Assembly (NCBI GenBank): GCA_937920725.1
Contig: CALEUW010000028.1
Span: 1-64,000 of the forward strand
DNA length: 64,000 nt
From: UMGS1601 sp900553335
Lineage (GTDB): Bacteria > Bacillota > Clostridia > Oscillospirales > Ruminococcaceae
Direction of reading: 5' to 3'
Part shown: one piece after another, positions 6,756-13,346 of the stretch
How positions within the stretch are numbered: position 1 is the first letter of the stretch
Layout: each line of letters starts with the position of its first letter
Notes under the pieces: generated by a model
The model's database searches: none
What the model was told of the DNA's origin: nothing
The model's input: only the letters and a program-made list of their open reading frames with translations
Position numbers and translations under genes: made by a program

Positions 6756-6966
6756 CAGTGAAAAGAAGAAGCGTTACGATATTCCTCTTTGGTGTAAACC
6801 AAACCTGTCTATTGAGGAGGCGGCAGCTTATTCCGGTATTGGAATGGGAAAACTCTATGAAATGACGGAAAGTCAGGATTGTCCTTTTGTTCTTTGGATT
6901 GGTAGCAGAAGAATGATTAAAAGGAAAGTCTTTGACGAATTTATCGAAAGGCAATACTCGATTTAA
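6745..6966 (+). CDS. Excisionase-like HTH protein 1
   Basis: A 73-aa protein with the layout of Tn916 Xis-like factors: 'LSIEEAAAYSGIGMGKLYEM' (winged-helix recognition helix) and 'CPFVLWIGSRRMIKRKVFDEFIE'. Such proteins bend DNA at element ends and steer the integrase toward excision. The ATG at 6745 lies inside the end of the toxin gene, so translation is coupled. It is the first of four tandem paralogs ending at the integrase gene. Confidence 0.8.
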   Translation: MSNSSEKKKRYDIPLWCKPNLSIEEAAAYSGIGMGKLYEMTESQDCPFVLWIGSRRMIKRKVFDEFIERQYSI

Positions 6967-6976
6967 GAAAAAAGTC

Positions 6977-7021
6977 AAGTCTGCGATGAGCCGATTCGCA
7001 TAATTGGCTTACCGCAGACTT
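6977..7021 (+). terminator. Hairpin between excisionase-like genes 1 and 2
   Basis: AAGTCTGCG (6977-6985) pairs with CGCAGACTT (7013-7021), with an internal AGCC/GGCT stem. The T-tail is short (TTTTG), so it may be a weak terminator or a stability element. Confidence 0.45.
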
Positions 7022-7062
7022 TTGAGTATGCTGTAATCACCAAAGGAAGGAGGTTACAGCGT

Positions 7063-7284
7063 ATGTCTGACAAACAGCTTAAATCCAATATGCCGAGTGT
7101 CCCGATTTGGAAGAAAATGAATCTTACGGTTGAAGAAGCTTCGGAATATTCGGGCATTGGCACATCAAAGATAAAAGAACTATCGAATAGCGAAGATTGT
7201 CCTTTCGTTCTTTGGAACGGAGCAAAGCGATTGATTAAAAGAAAACAATTTGAGGAATACCTGTCATCGCAGTATTCCCTCTGA
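7063..7284 (+). CDS. Excisionase-like HTH protein 2
   Basis: A 73-aa paralog starting MSDKQLKSNMPSVPIWKK, with 'LTVEEASEYSGIGTSKIKEL' and 'CPFVLWNGAKRLIKRKQFEEYL'. A strong AGGAAGGAGG site precedes the ATG. Compared with copy 1 the recognition helix differs (TSKIKEL against MGKLYEM), implying different DNA preference. It ends only 13 bases before copy 3. Confidence 0.8.
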   Translation: MSDKQLKSNMPSVPIWKKMNLTVEEASEYSGIGTSKIKELSNSEDCPFVLWNGAKRLIKRKQFEEYLSSQYSL

Positions 7285-7297
7285 CGGAGGTGGTGTT

Positions 7298-7534
7298 ATG
7301 GGAAATAAGCAGACTGAATTGAATAATTCAGGCAATCGGGTGGAAACCGTGCCGGTTTGGGTTAAGCCTTACCTTACGATTGATGAAGCGACCGCTTACA
7401 CAGGCATAGGCAGAGACAAACTTTATGAGATGACAAGCCAAGAAAAATGTCCGTTCGTGCTGTGGGTAGGAAACAGACGAATGATTAAGAGACGAGTTTT
7501 TGATGAGTACATTGAGAAAATGTACTCAATATAG
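7298..7534 (+). CDS. Excisionase-like HTH protein 3
   Basis: A 78-aa paralog starting MGNKQTELNNSGNRVETVPV. The domain 'LTIDEATAYTGIGRDKLYEM' plus 'CPFVLWVGNRRMIKRRVFDEYIE' is closest to copy 1 in the recognition helix and the MIKR wing. ATG 7298 follows CGGAGGTGG. A longer in-frame reading exists upstream but would overlap copy 2 and lacks a ribosome binding site. Confidence 0.8.
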   Translation: MGNKQTELNNSGNRVETVPVWVKPYLTIDEATAYTGIGRDKLYEMTSQEKCPFVLWVGNRRMIKRRVFDEYIEKMYSI

Positions 7535-7546
7535 GAAGGAGGGCTT

Positions 7547-7786
7547 ATGGACAACGGTGTTTTAGCTTACAGAGCCTTACTCGAAAAGCGTAAAGAAAAA
7601 GCTCCCTTTTGGGAGAAGAATGTTCTAACTGTTGAGGAAGCAGCCGAGTACACCGGTATAGGTAGGACAAAAATCAGGCAAATCATAATGAAGGGTGATT
7701 GTCCCTTTGCTGTTACTAACGGTGTTCAGGTCTGTGTAATCCGAGACAAATTTATTGATTATCTTGATAAGCAATTTCGCATTTAA
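7547..7786 (+). CDS. Excisionase-like HTH protein 4
   Basis: A 79-aa paralog starting MDNGVLAYRALLEKRKEKAP. It keeps 'LTVEEAAEYTGIGRTKIRQI' but its wing region is divergent: 'CPFAVTNGVQVCVIRDKFIDYL' replaces the basic IKR motif. It lies 13 bases before the integrase start, the usual place of xis, so it is the best candidate for the true excisionase. GGAAGGAGGG precedes the ATG. Confidence 0.82.
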   Translation: MDNGVLAYRALLEKRKEKAPFWEKNVLTVEEAAEYTGIGRTKIRQIIMKGDCPFAVTNGVQVCVIRDKFIDYLDKQFRI

Positions 7787-7799
7787 GGGAGGAAAAATT

Positions 7800-9053
7800 A
7801 TGCCAAGAACAAAAAGAAAAGACAAATCAAGAGTAGTGCTTCGCACAGGCGAATCACAGAGAGCCGATGGTACATACCATTTCAGTTGGACGGACGCCAA
7901 CCACAAAAGGCGTTATGTGTATGCCAAGACACTTGATGAACTGCGATACAAAGAGGAACAAATCGCAAAAGACAAGAGCGATGGCATTAAGGCAGAAGCT
8001 CGTTACACAACGGTCAATGACATATATGAGCTTTGGAAGGATTTGAAGCGAGGACTGAAAAACAACACCTTTGAAAACTACAAGTATATGTATGAGACCT
8101 TTGTCCGTCATCAGATAGGTTCAAAGACTGTATCTTCTCTGAGAAAAACAGATATAAAGAGGTTCTATAATTACCTTGCAGACGAACGCCATCTGAAGCC
8201 GGCAACCATTGATAATATTCATACGGTTCTCCATCAGATTTTGGATATGGCGGTCGATGATGACTACATCAGGAATAACCCGTCAAACAATGTGCTTAAA
8301 GAGTTGAAACAGTCCCATTGTTTTCAGACCGAGAAGCGTAGAGCCTTAACAAAGCCGGAGCAAGAGTTGTTTCTTGACTATCTGAAAAACTCTCCGACAT
8401 CAAAGTATTGGTATCCGGTGTTTGCGGTTATGATTGGTACGGGACTTCGTGTTGGAGAGGTTACAGGGTTAAGATGGTGCGATATTGATTTGGAAGAAGG
8501 TATCATTGATGTGAACCACACGCTGGTTTACTATGACCACCGTACCGAGGGCAGTAAGCGTGGCTGTTACTTCAATGTTAATACGACCAAAACCCCGGCA
8601 GGAAGAAGAAAAGTGCCTATGCTCGGTTTCGTCAAAGAAGCATTTTTAATGGAAAAAGAAAGACAGGAATTGCTTGACCTTCATTGTGAAGCGACTGTTG
8701 ACGGATACACCGATTTTATCTTTATCAATCGTTTCGGACAGCCGCAACATCAGGCAACCCTCAACAAAGCAATTCGCCGTATTATTCGTGACTGTAACGA
8801 CGAGCAGTTGTTGAAAGATGAAAATGCAGAAGTATTGCTCCCGCATTTTAGCTGCCATTCTTTAAGACATACTTTTACAACAAGAATGTGCGAAGCAGGG
8901 GTAAATGTTAAGGTCATTCAGGACACGCTCGGTCATAAAGATATTTCAACTACGCTTAACATCTATACCGATGTAACGAAGGAACTGAGGAAGTCCGAGT
9001 TTGAAGGTCTTGACTCCTACTTCAAAAATGAGTATAATAAAGTGTCGGTTTGA
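7800..9053 (+). CDS. Tyrosine recombinase/integrase (Tn916 Int family)
   Basis: The 417-aa protein has an N-terminal arm-binding domain (residues 1-60, basic, with 'GTYHFSWTDANHKRRYVYAKTLDELR'), a SAM-like core-binding domain (about 65-165) and a catalytic domain. The catalytic residues are visible: Arg in 'GTGLRVGEVTGLRW', His-x-x-Arg in 'HSLRHTFTTRM', His in 'LGHKDISTT' and the nucleophile Tyr in 'TLNIYTDVT'. The ATG at 7800 is chosen because GGGAGG lies just upstream. It is expected to catalyse integration and, with an excisionase, excision. It is the last gene of the block and is followed by the direct repeats that mark the element end. Confidence 0.95.
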   Translation: MPRTKRKDKSRVVLRTGESQRADGTYHFSWTDANHKRRYVYAKTLDELRYKEEQIAKDKSDGIKAEARYTTVNDIYELWKDLKRGLKNNTFENYKYMYETFVRHQIGSKTVSSLRKTDIKRFYNYLADERHLKPATIDNIHTVLHQILDMAVDDDYIRNNPSNNVLKELKQSHCFQTEKRRALTKPEQELFLDYLKNSPTSKYWYPVFAVMIGTGLRVGEVTGLRWCDIDLEEGIIDVNHTLVYYDHRTEGSKRGCYFNVNTTKTPAGRRKVPMLGFVKEAFLMEKERQELLDLHCEATVDGYTDFIFINRFGQPQHQATLNKAIRRIIRDCNDEQLLKDENAEVLLPHFSCHSLRHTFTTRMCEAGVNVKVIQDTLGHKDISTTLNIYTDVTKELRKSEFEGLDSYFKNEYNKVSV

Positions 9054-9096
9054 CAGATTAAATTGATACGGACTTCATAGTTGGTGGATAAAAGCA

Positions 9097-9354
9097 TTTA
9101 CATCATTTACATCAATTTTTACACAAAGCCCCCACGAAACTAATCGAAAATAAAGTAAAGTAGGATTTTGAAAAAATCTGATTTGCGACTTATTTTGAAC
9201 TATGTTGGGTTATAGCAAGAATTGAAACGATGTCCTAAATCGTCCCGACGATGAAGTCCTTACCGAACGAAAAAGGCTAAAAAGCCCGTGTTTATGCGGG
9301 TTTCAGGACTTGGGAAAACGCTCAAAATTACATCTTTACATCAAACTTACATCA
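9097..9354 (+). repeat. TTTACATCA direct repeats at the element's right end
   Basis: TTTACATCA occurs back to back at 9097-9105 and 9106-9114, again at 9335-9343, with one-mismatch copies ATTACATCT at 9328-9336 and CTTACATCA at 9346-9354. The two clusters are about 230 bp apart. Clustered short direct repeats next to int are the usual arm-type binding sites of Tn916-like integrases. The stretch 9054-9378 otherwise holds only a weak hairpin (GCCCG...CGGGT near 9283-9304) that may end int transcription. Confidence 0.6.
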
Positions 9355-9459
9355 AAGGGTGCGTAGATTTGTGCAGAGATGAACAAATCGCATAATTTGC
9401 AGAATAAATGGGCAGTCCCGGAGCGGATTGCCCATTTTCAAAAGGAACGGAGAATAGAT

Positions 9460-9789
9460 GTGCTGATAGATTTTAATGAAATAAAGGAAATAACGATACC
9501 GGGAATGAACGGCGGCACAGGAATGATGAGTGCCAAAATGTTTATAGATGAACAGGGCAAAATCATATTTACAAAAATACATTCCGGTGGTTCTATCGGA
9601 CTTCATAAGCATGAAACGAGTGACGATATAAATTATGTTATATCTGGCAGAGGCAAAGCTGTTTGTGACGGTAAAGAGGAAATGTTGAGCGAAGGAATCT
9701 GTCATATTTGTAAAAAGGGATCTGAGCACAGTATAACAAACACAGGCAGCAATGATTTGGTTTTGCTGACCGTTGTGGTAGAGAGATGA
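9460..9789 (+). CDS. Small cupin-domain protein
   Basis: The product (starting VLIDFNEIKEITIPGMNGG, 109 aa) has cupin motif 1 'GLHKHETSDDINYVISGRG' and motif 2 near 'GICHICKKGSEHSITNTG', giving metal ligands His-His-Glu and His. GTG 9460 is preferred because GGAG lies seven bases upstream and a terminator-like hairpin (GGGCAGTCC/GGATTGCCC, 9409-9434) sits in the alternative longer frame from ATG 9379. Small cupins bind a metal and sense or convert small ligands; no substrate can be assigned. It is followed by a strong terminator and is outside the presumed element end. Confidence 0.7.
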   Translation: MLIDFNEIKEITIPGMNGGTGMMSAKMFIDEQGKIIFTKIHSGGSIGLHKHETSDDINYVISGRGKAVCDGKEEMLSEGICHICKKGSEHSITNTGSNDLVLLTVVVER

Positions 9790-9804
9790 AATAAACTTAT
9801 GAGA

Positions 9805-9851
9805 AATAACCCTTTGGGAGAGATTTATTCTTTCCCAAAGGGTTATTTTTT
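9805..9851 (+). terminator. Strong intrinsic terminator after the cupin gene
   Basis: AATAACCCTTTGGG (9805-9818) pairs perfectly with CCCAAAGGGTTATT (9834-9847), followed by TTTT. Confidence 0.9.
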
Positions 9852-9914
9852 GCCCATTCGCAAACTACAAGTTATCTTTGATTTCCAATCCAATGTAATT
9901 GCAAAGGAGGTCAA

Positions 9915-10019
9915 GGATTTATTATAAGCAACAGTTTAGCAGCTATGCGCCCGGAGCTTGTGCGCGAGTGGTCAGACAAAAATCTTCCGCTTACGCCGAA
10001 TAGTATAGATGCTGGATAA
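9915..10019 (+). pseudogene. Remnant of a treble-clef/zinc-ribbon (DUF4379-type) protein
   Basis: One frame reads 'NSLAAMRPELVREWSDKN' then 'LPLTPNSIDAG' and stops. This matches, from memory, the repeat unit of DUF4379 'probable zinc-ribbon' proteins (Leu-Ala...P-EL-x-EW...N..L-T-P), which normally continues into a W-x-C-x-x-C segment. No start codon or continuation is present, so this is a short leftover of a gene lost by recombination. Confidence 0.45.
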
Positions 10020-10022
10020 ATG

Positions 10023-10694
10023 CTATTTGATATCAGTTTTTATCACAAAAGTATTTTTGTGATATTCAATCAGGCCGTCATTCCTCATTTTTCCCAATTC
10101 CTTTGATAAAGCGCTGCGGTCCAGGTTCAGATAGTCTGCCAGTTGCTGGCGGTCAAATGGGATTACAATTTTGGTGCTACCCTGTACAGAAACCTGCTGT
10201 GTAAAATAAGAAAACAGCCGTCCACGTATTGTCTTGGGTGATGTGTGCAGACTGCGCCTGGAAAGCTGTAGGTTTTTTCCTGCGCTGATCATGACAAGAT
10301 TCTGAATAAGCCTGTTTTGGCTGCCACAGACCGAACAGGGTGTGAACAGTTTTGGAACGCTTATGAACAAAATGTCACAGTCCTCATTAGCCACCGCATC
10401 TACCATCATGGGTTCATTCGGTATACAGGCATAGGATTCCGCAAATACACCGCCGGCGGGGGTGATGCCAAGAATGCTTTTATTTCCCCAGAGATCCGTA
10501 TGTTCAATCCGGACGCTCCCGGAAAGAACGAGGCCTATATCTGTCACAATGCTTCCTGTACCGAAAATTACATTTCCCTTTCTATATCTGTTTGTCCGAA
10601 AATTCAGATGTTCTGACATATTATGGATATCTTCCTCTGAACATCCCCGAAAAAGTGCTGTTTTGGAAATAAAACTCAAAATAAAAAACCTCAT
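10023..10694 (-). CDS. Crp/Fnr-family transcriptional regulator
   Basis: The 223-aa protein has an N-terminal cyclic-nucleotide-binding-like beta-roll (about 10-125, with 'GLVLSGSVRIEHTDLWG'), a dimerisation helix and a C-terminal winged helix. The winged helix reads 'FDRQQLADYLNLDRSALSKELGKMRNDGLIEYHKNTFVI', the Crp/Fnr recognition module. A CSVC pair near residues 120-125 is the only cysteine cluster and is not the Fnr iron-sulfur pattern. ATG 10694 is chosen over an upstream GTG at 10712 because that start lies inside a 14-bp palindrome. It is divergent from the ferredoxin-cupin operon, which it probably controls in response to redox or nitrosative signals; the trigger is inferred from known neighbours of this subfamily. 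Confidence 0.85.
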   Translation of the reverse strand: MRFFILSFISKTALFRGCSEEDIHNMSEHLNFRTNRYRKGNVIFGTGSIVTDIGLVLSGSVRIEHTDLWGNKSILGITPAGGVFAESYACIPNEPMMVDAVANEDCDILFISVPKLFTPCSVCGSQNRLIQNLVMISAGKNLQLSRRSLHTSPKTIRGRLFSYFTQQVSVQGSTKIVIPFDRQQLADYLNLDRSALSKELGKMRNDGLIEYHKNTFVIKTDIK

Positions 10695-10698
10695 TTCC

Positions 10699-10740
10699 GT
10701 GGTTATAACCACATACTTCTAAAAAATATTATAGTATAAT
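10699..10740. promoter_or_regulatory. Palindromic operator and promoter between the Crp/Fnr gene and its target operon
   Basis: GTGGTTATAACCAC (10699-10712) is a perfect 14-bp palindrome, typical in size for a Crp/Fnr-family site. TATAAT at 10735-10740 serves the plus-strand operon. The palindrome is centred at about -41 relative to a start near 10747, the position of class II activator sites. Confidence 0.65.
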
Positions 10741-10769
10741 CAGAAACATAAAGTCAAGGAGGACTCAGT

Positions 10770-11282
10770 TTGAGAGCAGATAAAATAATGAGCGCATTAA
10801 TCGGGTTGGTTGGTGCATGCAACAATAATCCCAAAACGGTCGACACAGATAGTCTGGTGATAAAAGCACTGGCTTTTCCGTTGCTTTATCCGGGGTATGA
10901 TGATAAGGCAATCCGGGAAATTGTAGATGATATCCATTCAGAGAAAAATTTCGTGGCTCCCGGATGCGCCGTGTGCACAACCCCGTGCGGAAATACATCA
11001 GATTATGATATGCGCCGGATTTATGAAGCCGACGATGGAATCCGCAAAGTGAAGTTACAGATACTGGAGGAACTACAAAAGCTGGCAGCATATGTCTGCC
11101 GTAATCAGGAATTCGGAAGAATTCCATACACAGACAGCAAATTCTTTTACAAGGCTCTTTCATATGTGAGCTATGATATGGATGAAGCTGGTCTGTTCGA
11201 ACTTTTGGACGAGGTAGAAAAGATAGAACATGATATCAAATTAGGAGGAATACAGAATGATCAGGAAGATAATAAAAATTGA
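10770..11282 (+). CDS. Small cysteine-containing protein related to the N-terminal helical part of Hcp (tentative)
   Basis: A 170-aa helical protein starting at TTG with AGGAGG upstream. A cluster 'APGCAVCTTPCGNTSDYDM' near residue 70 could bind a metal or cluster. The helical pattern reminds me of the N-terminal bundle of hydroxylamine reductase, but this is not certain. Its gene overlaps the following ferredoxin gene by 26 bases, so the two are translationally coupled. The neighbourhood (Crp/Fnr regulator, ferredoxin, cupin) points to a redox-stress role. Confidence 0.5.
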   Translation: MRADKIMSALIGLVGACNNNPKTVDTDSLVIKALAFPLLYPGYDDKAIREIVDDIHSEKNFVAPGCAVCTTPCGNTSDYDMRRIYEADDGIRKVKLQILEELQKLAAYVCRNQEFGRIPYTDSKFFYKALSYVSYDMDEAGLFELLDEVEKIEHDIKLGGIQNDQEDNKN

Positions 11283-11973
11283 TGAAAATAAGTGCAATGG
11301 CTGCGGTGCATGTGCTGTGGCCTGCCACGAAGGGGCAATTGAAATCATTGACGGCAAAGCAGTGCTTACCCGTGAGGATTACTGTGATGGTCTGGGTGAC
11401 TGCCTGCCGGAGTGTCCGACCGGAGCCATCAGCTTTGAGGAACGGGAAGCACCCGCATATGATGAAGCTGCTGTTCTTGCTGCCAAACAAAATAAGATGA
11501 AGGAACAGGACGTAAAAATACCCCATGCGGGCTGTCCGGGTACGCAGATACGCCAAATAGTGCCTCCGAAAGCAGAAAACACTCCGTCCCATACGCCGGA
11601 AGCAGTTTCACAGCTCGGCCAATGGCCCTGCCAAATTAAGCTTGTCCCAGTGAACGCTCCTTATTTCAACGGAGCAAAACTGCTGATTGCGGCTGACTGT
11701 ACTGCATACGCCTATGCAAACATCCATGAGGATTTTATGAAGGGAAAAGTCACCCTGATTGGCTGCCCAAAACTTGATTCTGTTGATTACAGTGAAAAGA
11801 TAATGGCAATAATAAGAAATAACGATATCAGAAGCGTTACCATCCTGCGAATGGAAGTTCCCTGCTGCGGAGGGCTTGAGATGGCTGCAAAAAAAGCCTT
11901 GCAGGAAAGCGGCAAATTTATTCCATGGCAGACGATAACCATATCTATTGACGGAAAAATTCTTGATAATTAG
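11257..11973 (+). CDS. 4Fe-4S ferredoxin-domain protein
   Basis: The 238-aa protein carries two cluster motifs near its N-terminus: 'CNGCGACAVACHEGAI' and 'YCDGLGDCLPECPTGAI' (a long CxxxxxxC variant in the second). The remaining ~170 residues contain conserved cysteines: 'AGCPGTQI' (the Cx-Gly-Pro element), 'AADCTAYAYANI', 'IGCPKLDSVDY' and 'EVPCCGGLEM'. This arrangement is known in ferredoxins placed beside Crp/Fnr regulators. It likely transfers electrons in anaerobic stress defence. It is the second gene of the operon and is followed within 16 bases by a cupin gene. Confidence 0.85.
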   Translation: MIRKIIKIDENKCNGCGACAVACHEGAIEIIDGKAVLTREDYCDGLGDCLPECPTGAISFEEREAPAYDEAAVLAAKQNKMKEQDVKIPHAGCPGTQIRQIVPPKAENTPSHTPEAVSQLGQWPCQIKLVPVNAPYFNGAKLLIAADCTAYAYANIHEDFMKGKVTLIGCPKLDSVDYSEKIMAIIRNNDIRSVTILRMEVPCCGGLEMAAKKALQESGKFIPWQTITISIDGKILDN

Positions 11974-11988
11974 AAAAGGGGATGCATT

Positions 11989-12312
11989 ATGTACAAAAAC
12001 ATCGAAAAGCAGACAAAATTGCGGTTAAAAGACCAGATTGACTATCAGCCCGGTCAGGTAGTCAGTAAAACGCTTGTGCAGAACGATAAGGTCAGCATGA
12101 CAATTTTTTCATTCGACAAGGGTGAAGAAATCTCCACCCATGCCGCAGGCGGAGATGCAATGGTAACCGTTCTGGAAGGAATCGGGCGTTTTACCGTTGG
12201 TGATGAGGTTTTTTCTCTGAATGAAGGTGAAACGCTGATCATGCCGAAAGATATTCCGCATGCTGTATGCGGTGAAGAAAGGTTTAAAATGCAGCTGACG
12301 GTTTCCTTTTGA
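11989..12312 (+). CDS. Cupin-domain protein
   Basis: The 107-aa product shows both cupin motifs: 'GEEISTHAAGGDAMVTVLEG' (one His, Glu replaced by Asp/Ala positions) and 'GETLIMPKDIPHAV'. Metal ligands are partly substituted (only one His in motif 1), so binding may be altered. It ends the Crp/Fnr-linked operon, preceded by AAAAGGGG and followed by a terminator at 12373-12416. Substrate unknown. Confidence 0.8.
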   Translation: MYKNIEKQTKLRLKDQIDYQPGQVVSKTLVQNDKVSMTIFSFDKGEEISTHAAGGDAMVTVLEGIGRFTVGDEVFSLNEGETLIMPKDIPHAVCGEERFKMQLTVSF

Positions 12313-12372
12313 TTATCTTGTCAAATTAGTAGTTTATCAACAAGGTACATTTTCAAGTAAAAGGGTTTTAAC

Positions 12373-12416
12373 TTAACGATGGCAGCCGTGAAAAAGGTGC
12401 TATCGTTAAATTTTTA
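12373..12416 (+). terminator. Intrinsic terminator after the cupin operon
   Basis: TTAACGATGGCA pairs with TGCTATCGTTAA (one G-U wobble), followed by ATTTTTATAT. Confidence 0.8.
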
Positions 12417-12460
12417 TATATGCAGTCATAAAAAGTGAAAGCGTTGTGCGTTTGAAGGTA

Positions 12461-12518
12461 TTGACATATACTTCAAAAATTAGTAAAATGATATAGTCCT
12501 GATGTTTCCATATCAGGA
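12461..12518 (+). promoter_or_regulatory. Promoter followed by a 5' hairpin
   Basis: TTGACA (12461-12466), 17-bp spacer, TAAAAT (12484-12489). The expected transcript starts with the hairpin TCCTGAT (12497-12503)/ATCAGGA (12512-12518). No long gene begins nearby; the next good frame is at 12815. Confidence 0.6.
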
Positions 12519-12814
12519 ATGTCAGGACTTCTCTTATAAAATCAGAAATCAGTCGAAGCGGTTGCATCATTTACATCAAATCATACATATATCTGATGTA
12601 AAAGTGATTCATATTATGACCTGATTACAGATTAACAATTTGGAGAATTGAGAAGATAAGTCAGTAAATCAGGTTATGAAGGGACTTATCAATATGACCG
12701 ATTTCGTTCCTACGATGAAGCCGTTGGATTAAAGAGAAGAGTGGAAGAAAACTTTTTATACATGATCGGTGATCGTCTGTCGGGTTTGTATATCTTTTAT
12801 ATGGGGGAGAAAAT
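12519..12814 (+). other. Intergenic stretch with a repeat pair and a coding-like remnant
   Basis: TTTACATCA (12570-12578) and its inverted copy TGATGTAAA (12594-12602) repeat the motif found at the element end near 9100-9354. Between about 12660 and 12760 one frame lacks stops and reads 'GTYQYDRFRSYDEAVGLK', a pattern seen at the C-terminus of AP2-like DNA-binding domains in mobile-element proteins, but without a start. It looks like decayed mobile DNA. Confidence 0.4.
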
Positions 12815-13057
12815 ATGGCAAATTACAGTATTTGCGGGATCGACTGTGATGCTTGCAAATTCAAAACTGAACAGAATTGTAAAGGTTGTAAAACAATTAA
12901 AGGCAAGGTCTTTTGGGGCGAGTGTGAATTATATAGTTGCAATGCCGAAAAAGAGCAAGATCATTGCGGTAAATGTCAGCAGTTTCCTTGCGATAAACTA
13001 AAAGAATGGGCTTCCTCGGAAAATCCTGAGAGAATTGATAATCTTAAGAGCCTATAA
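12815..13057 (+). CDS. DUF3795-type cysteine-rich protein
   Basis: An 80-aa protein with regularly spaced cysteines: 'CGIDCDACKF', 'NCKGCKTIKGKVFW', 'ECELYSC', 'CGKCQQFPCDKL'. This is the DUF3795 signature, common in anaerobes, probably binding zinc or an iron-sulfur cluster; its function is not established. ATG 12815 follows a GGGGGAGA site. It lies alone between mobile-looking remnants and the pnuC leader. Confidence 0.8.
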   Translation: MANYSICGIDCDACKFKTEQNCKGCKTIKGKVFWGECELYSCNAEKEQDHCGKCQQFPCDKLKEWASSENPERIDNLKSL

Positions 13058-13276
13058 TTATTAGTTGAAAATTTTGTTTGCATCACTCCTGACAACAACG
13101 CATATGACGAAAACAGTAATGCATAGGCGTATTATTGATTGAACCGTTTAAAAATGGTTTTAATGGTAACTTTAGGAAAGGTATAGTCGATCGTATCATG
13201 CCAAATCCCGAAATCTCAATGATGAAGACTTAGATAAATAAAAACAGAATAATACTGCCACCGGGTAGAGAATGTT

Positions 13277-13334
13277 AAAGCATTCGTTTACGCATCGTTA
13301 GGTCTTTGAAGATGCGTATGCGGGTGCTTTTTTT
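13277..13334 (+). promoter_or_regulatory. Leader terminator immediately before the pnuC ribosome binding site
   Basis: The 20-nt arm 13277-13296 pairs with 13311-13330 almost completely (wobbles and one mismatch), with loop GTTAGGTCTTTGAA and a T7 tract at 13328-13334. The T tract runs directly into the GGAGGT site (13335-13340). A terminator so close to the start codon implies attenuation, possibly by a riboswitch or protein acting on the preceding leader. The upstream stretch 13058-13276 holds no gene. Confidence 0.7.
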
Positions 13335-13346
13335 GGAGGTATAAAT

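Larger units (their letters stand above)
1..9360. mobile_element. Right-hand part of an integrative (Tn916-type) element
   Basis: Seen: a tyrosine recombinase at 7800-9053 preceded by four small excisionase-like helix-turn-helix proteins, a sigma-70-like small regulator, a MazF-like toxin, an XRE repressor with an ImmA-like protease, a Y-family polymerase and a Com-like zinc ribbon. Short direct repeats of the form TTTACATCA lie just past the integrase, as expected for arm-type integrase sites near an element end. Known: this gene mix is typical of integrative conjugative elements of Firmicutes. No relaxase, coupling protein or type IV secretion gene lies in the window, so the element either continues to the left or is a decayed or mobilizable form. 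The right boundary near 9360 is inferred; no att duplication could be identified. Confidence 0.75.

Noticed and set aside
9097..9114. TTTACATCA tandem pair considered as the att core
   Set aside because: Repeats recur several times and no flanking counterpart exists on the left, so arm-type sites are more likely.
9352..9729. Minus-strand frame over the cupin gene
   Set aside because: The plus strand encodes a clear cupin domain; the minus frame has no pattern.
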